NCBI RefSeq assembly: GCF_932274485.2
Contig: NC_065879.2
Coordinates: 35,272,436 to 35,336,435 of the forward strand
Length of the DNA stretch: 64,000 bases
Direction of reading: 5' to 3'
Origin: Patella vulgata
Lineage: Eukaryota; Mollusca; Gastropoda; Patellidae
Positions 23,029 to 32,984 of the stretch are shown here, in pieces. The translations under genes and the position numbers were made by a program. The stretch's first letter is position 1. Every line of letters begins with the position of its first letter. Under the pieces are notes generated by a model, which searched no databases, was not told the origin of the DNA, and saw nothing but the letters and a program-made list of their open reading frames with translations.

Positions 23029-23051
23029 CTCCAGTTACGCTAGTTAATCCA
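23029..23051 (+). pseudogene. Relict EGF exon, split by a transposon
   Basis: 'ctccagttacgctagttaat' corresponds to the start of the intact EGF exon ('ctcctgttagtgttaatcca'). Its continuation, 'catgtaaacaaaatccttgt', lies right of the insertion, from 25205. The acceptor AG is changed to AT here, while C1 and C2 keep it. The exon is dead in all three blocks. Confidence 0.65.
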
Positions 23052-25198
23052 CGGCAATACTATATACCGGAAAACACAGGAAAACACCGGAAAACAACCG
23101 GAAAACAACCGGAAAACACCATTTTATACTGAATACCGGAAAACACCAGAAAAACACTAAATACCGGAAAACATCCTAAATACCGGAAAACACCCTAAAT
23201 AGGTAACCCGGAGCCTGGTCCTCTGTGTGCGGTTTTGGACCCAGTGAGCGCTGATGAAGGAAGGTCAAGGTCATGTTCGATTTACAAATAGCCCCCCCCC
23301 CCCCCAAAAAAAAAATAAAAAAAATTAAAAAAAATCCGATTTTTTTTTCTCCCAAATTTTTTTGACGAAAAAAATTTTCTGCCCCCCCCAAAAAATAGAA
23401 TTTTTCCGAAAAATTGGTTTTACAAAAAAACATTCCGTAGGAAATAATTTTACAGAGAAAAATACTGGAAACAAAATTTGAATTTTTTTTGAAGAGAAAT
23501 TTGGGAGAAGAAATTCTTTAAAAAAATCTGAAAAGAAATTTTTCTTTGACCGTAGGCGATCACTCGCTTGTATGTTAATGAACTTATTTCATCAGCGCTC
23601 ACCTGGTCCAAAACCACACACGAGAACCAAACTCCGCATTACTAAATACCTACCGGAAAACTTAGAAGAGTAAACTGTGCCCGAGATTTTTTTTAGAGAG
23701 CGGAGGGATCATCGTCAGGGTGGGACGGGGGGTGGAATTGTCCAGTCACGTGACGAACATAGATCTTCCATTCCTCAACCAATATTTTTCCACAGTCATT
23801 GTCATTAATCACAAATTACGGGATGATATACGAAAATGCAGGTTTACTTTGAAATAGTGCAAATGATACTTTTCCATCTACAATCTTCAGATCAAAGGAT
23901 GCAAGTTCTTACACAGTGTAGCATAATTTGTGCAACAGAAGACATCTCGAATATCGATTGTCGGAAAAAACATTTTCTCGGGGACATTTTTTCCCGATTA
24001 CGCATTCGGTGTAAGTCTTCAGCCACCAGGAAGTGGTTAATATAGTAATGTTTATTACGATAGTAGTACATAAAACAAATTGGTTGCCTGAGGTTCTCGG
24101 GGGGAAAGTAGCCTCATCGGCTAGAGTCCTCTATTTCACAAACAAAAACAACAATTGCTTCCCTGAAAATTTATGGATCAACCCTTTTCACAGACGTCCA
24201 GCTTACCACTTCCCGTCAATGCAGTAAGATAGAATATGTAGTTTCCTCATGGACAATTGGGCGAAAGTTGGGGTTTTCTCAAGGAAAACTGGTCAACGAG
24301 TTGGGGAATAAAGCTCGAAAAGTAATCCAGAAAAAAAAATCCTGTGTGCAGCCCTCGGATTATGATGGAATATGTTGAATATTATTATGGTTCAAGTGAT
24401 TATATTTGACCCTGGAATGAAAGTAAGCTCAGAAACAAGTAGATTTTTAGCCCTTCCAACGAGATGGATAGCTCTTGGAAAGGATAGACACTTTTCAGAT
24501 TACAGCCTGTCCGAGAATTGCGTGGCATCCATTTCGTTTGGTGATTAGGACACATAGTGGTTAAACCTGGAACTTCAACTCGAACTATTCAGAGATTTAT
24601 TAACTCGCTTTTGATGATACTTGCTGTTTTATGATGCGATTTTTTGTTACCTAGGGAGGAGTTGGCCTAATCGTGCCTTCCACTAATTCGTACCACCCTG
24701 ATGCCAGCGTTACTGGTAAGAATCAGGAGACCGGCGCAACAGGCATATAACGGGGCCCTCAGAGGGCTGTGTTTAATCTACTGAAATACCGAAACACTGA
24801 AATCTACTAAAATTTACTGAAAACTAAAATTAAAATACAAAATAAAATATGGTCAATGATGGAGGTAGACTGATTGCGTCTTTTAAAACATTCAAAACAT
24901 AATAGGCATCAACAAAATTTTGGAGAAAAAAAAATCGGAATTTTTTTTTTTTTTTTTTGGGGGGGGGGGGGCTATTTGTAAAACGAACATCGTAATGACC
25001 TTGACCTTCCTTCATCGGCGCTCACTTGGTCCAAAACCGCACACAGAGGACCAGGCTCCGGGTTACCTATTTAGGGTGTTTTCCGGTATTTAGGATGTTT
25101 TCCGGTATTTAGTGTTTTTCCGGTGTTTTCCGGTTTTCCGGGTGTTTTCCGGTTGTTTTCCGGTGTTTTCCTGTGTTTTCCGGTATATAGTATGGCCC
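23052..25198. mobile_element. Mutator-like non-autonomous element
   Basis: Long inverted ends of about 250 bp start with 'atactataccgg'-like sequence and 'ccggaaaacac' repeats, and include 'aaggtcaaggtca' and a long C or G run. The 9-bp duplication GTTAATCCA flanks it (23043-23051 and 25199-25207). A 9-bp duplication with long inverted ends is typical of Mutator-like elements. A further copy of the arm near 23580-23660 shows internal rearrangement. The interior (23665-24780) has no recognisable transposase; the small open frames at 23836-24045 and 24033-24227 match nothing I know. The site is uninterrupted in C1 and C2. Confidence 0.75.
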
Positions 25199-25207
25199 GT
25201 TAATCCA

Positions 25208-25345
25208 TGTAAACAAAATCCTTGTAAATTAAAAATGTATTTTTATATTGAGTGATAGTAGTTAGCTCTTATCCAAGTTATTTTTGCAACTATTATGACA
25301 GTTTATACACATGCATAATATTAAAAACTATATTTCTGTTTACAG
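25208..25345 (+). other. Rest of relict exon and intron before the EGF exon
   Basis: The first 40 bp continue the relict exon. The rest is an intron ending in 'tatatttctgtttacag', a good branch and polypyrimidine region. Confidence 0.6.
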
Positions 25346-25459
25346 CTCCTTTTAATCCATGTGACTCGGGTCCTTGTCAGAATTCTGGAACATGTAGCCA
25401 AACAGATACTGAGTTTGAGTGCGCCTGCTCAGACGGGTTCACGGGGACAACATGTGAAA
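25346..25459 (+). CDS. EGF-like domain exon, copy C0
   Basis: A 114-bp exon of phase 1-1 between acceptor 'tgtttacag' and donor 'A|gtgagt'. It encodes one EGF domain with six cysteines spaced 4-5-8-1-8, the standard pattern for disulfides 1-3, 2-4 and 5-6. Calcium-binding residues at the start are absent. CDSGPC, CQNSGTC and CSDGFTGTTC match the Notch-type sites for O-glucose, O-fucose and O-GlcNAc. Compared with C1 and C2 it lacks two residues before the first cysteine (PFNPC against PVSVNPC) and has changes between cysteines 3 and 5 (SQTDTEFECA). Reading into the intron gives CESEYE and a stop. I infer an extracellular domain, possibly joined to a signal-peptide first exon of matching phase. 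Confidence 0.85.
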
Positions 25460-27119
25460 GTGAGTATGAATAAAATATTATTTAATGTCTTGAAACTGCC
25501 AAACGCATATTTGCAGTTATACTGCTAAACTGAATCGATCTCGTGTCTACACTCTCACAATATCATAGGGCAACGTCAATGGGCCCGAAACTGCTGTAGC
25601 TGTTTTTGCATTTCGTAAAGGCCCAATATTTCATAATAACAGTTATTACAAAATATCAGACAATAGTCATTCATAGTAGTATTATAGAAAAAGTATATTA
25701 GATCGACACTTATTAAGATCGATCAATCTAAAGTTTACATTACTTTCTGTTCATTTCATTCCGACATTTTCCCTTTCTTGTAAATAGTCTGTCTTAACGA
25801 CAATTCATTTTTATTGACAGACATCGAGGCATCTAACGCTTTTTGTTTTGTTTAACCGTCTAAATGTCACTCAGGGATTGCACCGTACGTATTACCGTAC
25901 CAATCCGTATTTGAAAATTATAATGGACTATTTAAGTGAAGCATGAAAATAATGTAAATCAAGATTACGATAAAAATTTACCCAATAATAGCTTATAGAT
26001 AAAATAGATAATAAAATAACAATAACGGATAACAGAAAAGAAATGTCAGTGGAATCTGATGAAAATTTCGTTAGAAATATTTTGGTTATTCGGGAAACTT
26101 TTTTTTTTTGTTATTTTGTAAACACACGTACAAAGACAACGTGTGGGTATGAATAGGCGAAGTCTGTGAGTTAACATACATGTATGGAGTAAATGGCAAG
26201 TAGGGATATAAAATTATAGTTTATTAATATTCTGGACATCATTGCTAAGCATTACGCAACAAGATCGCCAAATTCTGGTAAATATTAATATTATTGTGGA
26301 AATTTTCTGCTCTCTGCTGTTGGTAAACGTATTTAAACGTGCACAATTAGGTCGTGTTGGACCGGTTCCTATCAAGTAAACCGCACCATTTCTGAAAATC
26401 CAGAAAACAATAGAGCCGGGATTATTCAGTCAATAGAGACCTGAACTAATCAGCTAGCTCGGAGGTTGCCTTAAAGCGGTAAAATCTGGTAAATCAAAGA
26501 TGGCTGACATTTGCCTAACTAATGTACAAGAAAAATCTAAACCTTTTATACCTTTTTATAGGAACCTTTTATACTTTTTGTAGAAACCTATTCCCCCTTA
26601 GATTGTTACTTCAAATCACCCGGAAAAAAGTGTTTGTAAACTTAAGATTCATAATTGCTCAAATTTAACTTGTTGTACAATATGATACATAAAAAAAAAT
26701 CCATTAACATAAAAGAACAATACTATCTCATATTTAAAACTAAGTCATAAATGGAATGCCATTTGGCATGTAAACTTCCAAAACAAAAATTATTTCACCG
26801 TGGGCTTCCCATACAGTTGAATAAAATGAAACAGTCACATCCATTATTTCCATGACATTAAGTAAGCACCCCCAAGAGACAAAGTCGCCCAAGGCCTGTG
26901 ACATTAACAAGAAACTGTCCAATTTTGACAAATTACTACATCGGATTACAACATTTTGAAATATATTGATGTAAAATGTGTATTTGTAATGACATTTATG
27001 TAATATGAAATAGAAATGTGAAATATAAATATGTGATGTTGTGTCTTAAAGTGTGAGGTGGCACCAATCATGTTATTATTTTATTTTTAAATTATGGCCC
27101 GTTTATAAAGCTAAGATTT
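25460..27119. other. Intron or spacer after the EGF exon
   Basis: Up to about 26905 it aligns with C1 (32985-34370). No coding exon was seen. AATAAA at 25469-25474 overlaps the stop that follows read-through of the EGF exon. Confidence 0.6.
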
Positions 27120-27600
27120 GAAAACCCTTACCACTTAACTTTGTGTTACCCAAAGATCTCGGTTCCTTTCGATATTCGCGCATATCGGACAGTAACTTCC
27201 TGAATTATGGCCCCTGATTGTACGAAAAATCGCGTTTTTAGCTTGTGGACTCTATAGAGGTCATAATTTTTATCCGATTTAAAAAACCGTATTATTATAT
27301 CACCGTTACCCTAAGGACGACTAAGTTCGTATTTCGTGAAAATCGACCCAAAATTGACAGACGAAATGGCCGCCGTTCGTTCTCAAATAACGTAAAAATA
27401 TGGTATATCAAGGTTGTGGACCCTATAGAGGTCACAATTTTTATCCAATTTTGTTGAAACTTGAAATATAAGTTTATAACACAAAGATCTCAGTTCCTTT
27501 CGATATTCGCGCATATCGAATTGTAATTTCCTGATTTATGGCCCTTGATTGTAGGAAAAATCACTTTCTTGTTAGCTTATTCTCTATCCATCTCTCGAAA
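27120..27600 (+). repeat. Local repeats at the left edge of C1
   Basis: 'gtgga(c/t)cctatagaggtca' occurs near 27245 and 27415. 'aaagatctc(g/a)gttcctttcg' followed by 'atattcgcgcatatcg' occurs near 27150 and 27480. Sequence homology with C2 begins at 27402 inside this cluster, so the duplication breakpoint lies in repetitive DNA. Confidence 0.8.
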
Positions 27601-27631
27601 ATGTGGGCGTATCCTGCCTGGCAGCGCTGGT

Positions 27632-27875
27632 CAGGTACCGTAACTGTATCGGAATCCGAATCCCTGATAGAATGATAGAAATTTCATTTGTAAGAGATTC
27701 CTACAATCCGACTCGTTGTTCAATTTAGGGCATTTTGGCGGCGGTAACGAAAAATGACAGACCGTTTTCTCACTCGAGAATCGTCGCTATTTCACTCGTT
27801 CTGACGTTTTCGACCAATGGTGATAATATACCTGAAAATAATAATATCCGATTGAGCATGCTTGTATATTTAGCA
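27632..27875 (+). repeat. Dispersed 240-bp repeat, C1 copy
   Basis: Same unit as at 4149-4390, with about one difference in twenty bases. The open frame at 27735-27917 is a by-product. Confidence 0.85.
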
Positions 27876-28817
27876 ATAATCCATACGAAGAGAATGTATG
27901 TCAAAATTAGTTTGTAATGTGAGCGGTTGCCGAGAAATAGGCAATTTTTGCATGTGTCATGTTTTAAATTATTTTGCCTGTAAAAGAGTCAAGTATCATT
28001 CGATTTTCAATTTGTTTTTACCATTTGATGCCTTATGCCAATTTAGACTAGGTCAAGCCAATACAACATCTTTCTATCACCGGAAATGACGTCATTTGGT
28101 CAAAAACTGTATTTTTAGCCTTCAAATCAGATATTTTATTCAAATGAGTCTGATCTGTAATGTTTTTAAAATTGTGATATTTGATTCCAAAAAAAACAAA
28201 TAGAATGAACCCATACGATCATACAGATACCATATAAACGTTTCTAACTTGTACGGTTGCAGAGAAATAGACGATTTTCTTCAAGTTACTTTTCAAGGTT
28301 TTTGGTCTATAAAAGTGTAAATTATTATTCGATTTTCATACAATTTTCACCATGTGACGCCTTATGCCATGATTTCATAGAACTAATTTAACATTTTCAT
28401 TATCACCGGAAGTAATGTCATTTGGACAAAAACTGTATTTTTAGCTTTCAAATTTTGAAGTGAGTTATATTTATTATTGGTTTAGCATTATGATATTTGA
28501 TTCCAATGGACATATAAATTGGATCAATATGATCATATAGATGTCCAAAAATAGCTTCTAGCATCTTCCCTTGTTCAGAAATAACCAATTTTGTCAGGAT
28601 GACTTTTACAGATTTTTTTCCCATTTTAATTTCCTATTATAAAGTTAGCTAACTTATCGATAATTAGTAACAAATTTTGTCAGGATCACTTTTTTGACAT
28701 ATGTAACACATCGTAACATATGTATAGATGCAATTGATATTGCTAGATTTGCTTGATTCTGCATCTATTTGTGCAATGCTTATGTGGAAATCTGTTTAAC
28801 GGTTTCATTGATACGGG
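27876..28817. other. Repeat-derived AT-rich sequence, no gene seen
   Basis: Two related paragraphs around 'accggaa(a/g)tgacgtcatttgg...aaaactgtatttttagc' occur near 28080 and 28400, suggesting an old tandem unit of about 320 bp. C2 lacks about 27 bp near 28105. Confidence 0.55.
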
Positions 28818-28888
28818 AAGTGACATAAGTTCAAGGATAACGTGGCACCGGGAGTGACATAAGTTCAAGGGTAACGTGGCACCGGTGA
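28818..28888 (+). repeat. Two direct 36-bp units
   Basis: 'agtgacataagttcaagg(a/g)t' followed by 'aacgtggcaccgg' occurs twice in a row. It is the same in C2 (about 42400-42470). A small hairpin 'actgcttcgcagt' follows. Confidence 0.85.
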
Positions 28889-28920
28889 AACCCGTCATTA
28901 CTGCTTCGCAGTTCTAGTTC

Positions 28921-29040
28921 TTATTAGGGTTTCACACTGCGTAGCCAGTGTGAAACACTATTTTTTTCGTTCGGATTATTATTAGGGTTTCACACTGCGT
29001 AGCTTGTGTGAAACACTATTGTTTTTGTTAAGATTATTAT
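28921..29040 (+). repeat. Tandem hairpin units, two copies
   Basis: Each unit of about 60 bp contains the palindrome 'gtttcacactgcg' / 'agtgtgaaac', then 'actattgtttt' and 'gattatt'. C1 has two units and C2 (42503-42672) has three, so a unit was gained or lost after the block duplication. Confidence 0.85.
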
Positions 29041-29943
29041 TATTCTTATTATTATTTTTTTTTTCCACTTGAGTATATCTCAGAAACTATTTGTCGGATC
29101 AACGCGATGTCTTCGGTTTTACTGGGAAAGTGGGTGTGACTTAGACAATTAAGCTATTTCGAACTTTCTGTGACAATGCGAAATGTCCGAAATCACCGAA
29201 GTTTTCGTTTTTTGAAATATTGCCGTAATATTAACAATAATTGTCGGATTTTAACATTTGATACATTTTGACATAGCCTGAGACACGGCAAATAGCTACG
29301 ATTGTTTAGATTTTTGGTTTTCGATTAATCTTCGAAGATATTAGGCGCCAAATTTTGAAAATTTTAATTTTGACAAAAGACTTGTTTATTTATTAATATT
29401 TTTTATAGCGCTTTACCTATAATTAAAGGGTCATGTAATTTGAGCAAAAATATGAAAAATTTTTGTATCGATAATTCACCTTGGCCGCTATTGGCTAATT
29501 CAGTTTATGGGTTCTAGGTTAATTATTTATTGCTCGATTTGTATAAAACAAAGTTCATATGCTCAATGGTGCAAAGTCTCAACTTTTTTTTATTACCGAT
29601 AAAGTTTTCTGTCAGCAGCGGAAATGACGTAATTTTGACCAAAACTACAATTTTGGCGGTTAGGAACGTCTTTTCGAAAGTAAATATTATTTTTTTAAAA
29701 ATAAGTAAAAAGTAAGAAGTTGCGCCATGTAAAGGCGTAAAAAATGTCGGAAGCCGTTTTTTTAATTTCGATTTCATTTTTGCGCCATTTCGATTTAAAT
29801 GTGAAAAACGGTGTAAAATTGAGCTATTTACAACCCATTCAGGCCTTTCATATTTTAAAATATTTCTTTGTGACTTTCATAAACTTGTAGCATTAAGAAC
29901 CCTTGACAGTTGGAATTTGAAATAAGTGTAGCGAGTAGTGCCA
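29041..29943. other. AT-rich repeat-like sequence, no gene seen
   Basis: Includes a T/A simple stretch and conserved C1/C2 sequence. Open frames at 29523-29777 and 29530-29715 overlap on opposite strands and show no protein features. About 29897-29935 resembles a SINE body fragment. Confidence 0.55.
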
Positions 29944-30896
29944 CAGTCCGTCCAAACTTTCTCGATTTCATATAATTTCGTATGGTTTGCAATTGTTGTT
30001 CCCTGACTTATGTTGACAAGAAACATCTGATGTAACCCTTATAGAAATAAATTTATAATTTTCCAGTAAATCTAGAAGCTGTGAAATGCAAGGGGGTGGG
30101 GGAAGGATATTGTTCAATGCATAAAAGAACACTGAGCGCCCCAGTAGAACACAGCTCGTATTGCCTATATACTTGTTCGCGCCGATCGTTATCTCGACGC
30201 AAAGCAGTTGTATGCAAGTTGACATAAAGGTCATGACATACTTGTTAATGATTGTGTGAACCGTAGGGGCCCTTACTTGGCGCCCCCTTAAATCCGCGCC
30301 TGATGTCTACATACAAGTTGGTATTCTATAACATCGTGTATATTTACATCCCACGAAGTCAAAGATGTAAATAAAATGAATCTACTGGTAAATAGCGCTG
30401 CTAAAGAAATAGGCACGCAGCCAGAATTTCTAGCGTAAATATTTTGCTACATGTTCCACCTAACTACAATTTCGGATCAGTATAGAATAGATGAGAAAAT
30501 TTTAAACTATTTCCGATTAATTTCAATCATAAACGGGACACAAACGGGTGCAATTAATTTATTATTTCGCAGTGTTATGAGGGGTGCGTTCGATTAGTAG
30601 CGCCGCACTACTGAGCCTTCACGGGTGTATTCTGGTTACCGATGACGTCATTTAAACGGCTTACTCGGGCGAGGCCGAAATAACCGCGATGTTATGCGGC
30701 CTAGTGAATTGGCGGGTGATTTGAACCTCAAAGATGAATCGCGCCGGAATATTCCCACGGAATTGTTTCGGCCAACACCAGAAGCGAACCGAGATATCAT
30801 GGTTAGTGAGCCAGAATGTTATTCACTTAGGCGCTGCAGCTCCCTTAAATAATTATACATGTACAACTTATATTCCTGTTTCCATGCAAGTGCAAA

Positions 30897-31151
30897 GGAG
30901 CCGCGGTGACCCAGTGAGTAAGGCACTGACTATATGACCGTGTCAGTGGTGCAAGACGGGGGGCTTTGCAAGGGTAGCGACCGAATGGGGCGTAAAACCA
31001 AGGTACCGTCCACACGTTAGAGTGCACTTAACAGAAATCTTGACGGTTAGAATTCGAAATATGTCCAAATTTCTCCCATTAGCATAATGCATGCCGTATG
31101 CTTGCCTTCATTACCCGGTTTGTGCGTAACAATACGACATTACACTCCAAT
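30897..31151 (+). mobile_element. SINE family 3, C1 copy
   Basis: Same insertion as at 21515, here with the tail 'cgtaacaatacgacattaca' retained. Confidence 0.75.
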
Positions 31152-32047
31152 TGATATCTGTTGTATTCAATACAATTGACACTTCCTTTCAGTATTATTC
31201 AATTTTTGTTATGAGAACTTTAGCCCCAAATCCTATCTGAAAAAAGGAGACTATTGTTCTAGGCCCTTGTGCGCTGTTCAATCTTATTCATTTTATTGAT
31301 TGACATATTGTTTAAAGTAGATTCTGTTATCAATAATTGCTGAGATAAAGGAGAAACTCCTTGTACTGTTAATGGATTTCCAAAATTCATTGCCTTCCCA
31401 TGTTGTGGGTATTGTTGTTTAAATCCAAATGTAACCAATACACTTTTTTTGTCAAGAAATGAAGGCATTTTCTCTAATATGTAATTATATATGAAGTTCG
31501 GAATTTGGGCTATAACCATAGCATTTACTTGACATTTATGACGATTTCCATCTGGCCTTAAAAACAGTTGTGCGAAATTGGGTTTCTAATCTGTAGGCTT
31601 AAAAAAGACTTTGTTAAAGCAACACAGCTTCATAAGTGTTTTATTAATATAAACAATATTATTTTAAAATATTATTCCGTAATTTAAAGGCCTGATAAAC
31701 CACTGCTTATTTTCATTTGTCTCTATGTGAATAAAGAAAAATTAGAATTCTAATGTTTCAAGATCGCTGGCTTGCATTACGTTAACAGACGACTGACATA
31801 GCTGACCACAATATAATTCCCTATGTGTCCTTTAATGTGACTGTACACATGAGATACCACTATTAAATAAAGAAACAAGGTGCACGTCCAAGGTTTGCAG
31901 CCCGCAGTGGGGCAGAGGGAGCGACACCCCCGGGCATCCATTATGGGGTTGAATCCAAACAAAGGGTGAAATTAAAACATAGTTTATTTTTTAGTTTGAA
32001 ATGCTCGATTTTATCTCTGGTGTACGTACTGACCTACTTGATTTAAA

Positions 32048-32332
32048 TGAAATGAAATGGGGTTTAACGTCCTACTGTTTTGCTCCGGACTGGGCTAATG
32101 AAGACGGGCATACGCCACACAGTGTGCTATGAGGGTAATTTTGCCCGGACAGCGGCACTACGGCCTACTCTTATATCGAATTCCAACTGTCAAGGGATCT
32201 TTTACGTGCACGCCAATGTGTACACGGGACCTCGGTTTTTCGTCTCATCCGAATGACTAGACAGCTATCCTTGTCAGGCCCTCCGTCCTGCATCACTGAC
32301 AAGGGGGAACCACGCCGGAAAATCTGTACTTT
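32048..32332 (-). mobile_element. SINE family 1, 5'-truncated
   Basis: Flanked by ATTTAAA (32041-32047 and 32333-32339). It lacks the tRNA head and has the usual tail at the left end. C0 shows the empty site near 22668-22675 ('cttgatttaaagtactttg'), and C2 has the same insertion at 45663-45947. It therefore inserted after C0 split off and before C1/C2 formed. Confidence 0.9.
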
Positions 32333-32699
32333 ATTTAAAGTACTTTGTCGTTTTCTATAGTCTTAGTTGAAAACGACCAAGGGGATGGCCCCGGGCAACA
32401 CCAAACCTCTATATGTCATTGACAGCTCATAATTGACAGAAGCTAGGGTTAGGGTTTGCATTTTAATTTATCTACATGCTATCCGTACAAAATACGTCTA
32501 CAATTTCTTGTTTCTAGCAAAAATATATTCTCGTTAATTTAGAAATAATCTCTTATAAATGTTTACATCTATGTAAATAGAACGTCGAAAAACAATATAT
32601 TGAAGGCTAGTGATTATCCAAGTTATTTTTACATTTCTGAAAAACTATTATGAGAGTTTAAATACACGAACAATATAAAATCTATATTTATTTTTACAG

Positions 32700-32755
32700 C
32701 TCCAGTTACGTAAGTTAAACCATGTAAATGAAAATCCTTGTAAATTAAAAATGTA
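32700..32755 (+). pseudogene. Relict EGF exon upstream of the intact exon
   Basis: After a good acceptor 'atttttacag', the sequence 'ctccagttacgtaagttaaa' and 'ccatgtaaatgaaaatcctt' follows the intact exon start and its 'ccatgtgactcgggtcctt' with gaps and stops, then loses similarity. The intron before it resembles the intron before the intact exon 165 bp downstream. A tandem duplication of exon plus intron followed by decay explains this. The C2 copy is at 46315-46370. Confidence 0.65.
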
Positions 32756-32864
32756 TATTATTTATATTGAATGATAGTAGTTATCTCTTATCCAAGTTAT
32801 TTTTACAACTATTATGACAGTTTATACACATGCATAATATTAAAAACTATATTTCTGTTTACAG

Positions 32865-32984
32865 CTCCTGTTAGTGTTAATCCATGTGACTCGGGTCCTT
32901 GTCGGAATTCGGGAACATGTAGGCAAACAGATAATGGGTTTACCTGCGACTGCTCAGAAGGGTTCACGGGGACAACATGTGAAA
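32865..32984 (+). CDS. EGF-like domain exon, copy C1
   Basis: A 120-bp exon of phase 1-1, with acceptor 'tgtttacag' and donor 'A|gtgagt'. Encodes PVSVNPCDSGPCRNSGTC, RQTDNGFTCDC and SEGFTGTTCE: six cysteines spaced 4-5-8-1-8. CDSGPC, CRNSGTC and CSEGFTGTTC fit the three Notch-type O-glycosylation sites. No calcium-binding signature precedes the first cysteine. With a preceding phase-1 exon ending in G, the junction codon is GCT (Ala). Identical in sequence to the exon in C2, two residues longer than in C0. Its role as a secreted domain is inferred. Confidence 0.88.

Larger units (their letters stand above)
20562..26905 (+). repeat. Block C0, diverged copy of the C core
   Basis: Homologous to about 29944-34370 (C1) and 43557-47985 (C2), in the same orientation, starting at 'cagtccgtccaaactttacc' and ending at 'aggcctgt'. 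Identity is high but lower than between C1 and C2. It lacks the family-1 SINE present at 32048 in C1, and it has a 2.1-kb Mutator-like insertion that the others lack. It carries one EGF exon. Confidence 0.9.

Noticed and set aside
23836-24227. Transposase inside the Mutator-like element
   Set aside because: The two short frames show no catalytic motif or zinc finger and overlap each other.
28890-28925. Helitron 3' end
   Set aside because: The hairpin 'actgcttcgcagt' is followed by CTAG, but the spacing is only one base, where Helitrons usually have about ten, and no 5' TC end or A-T insertion site was found.
32440-32460. Interstitial telomere
   Set aside because: Fewer than two full TTAGGG units, too short to call a telomeric array.
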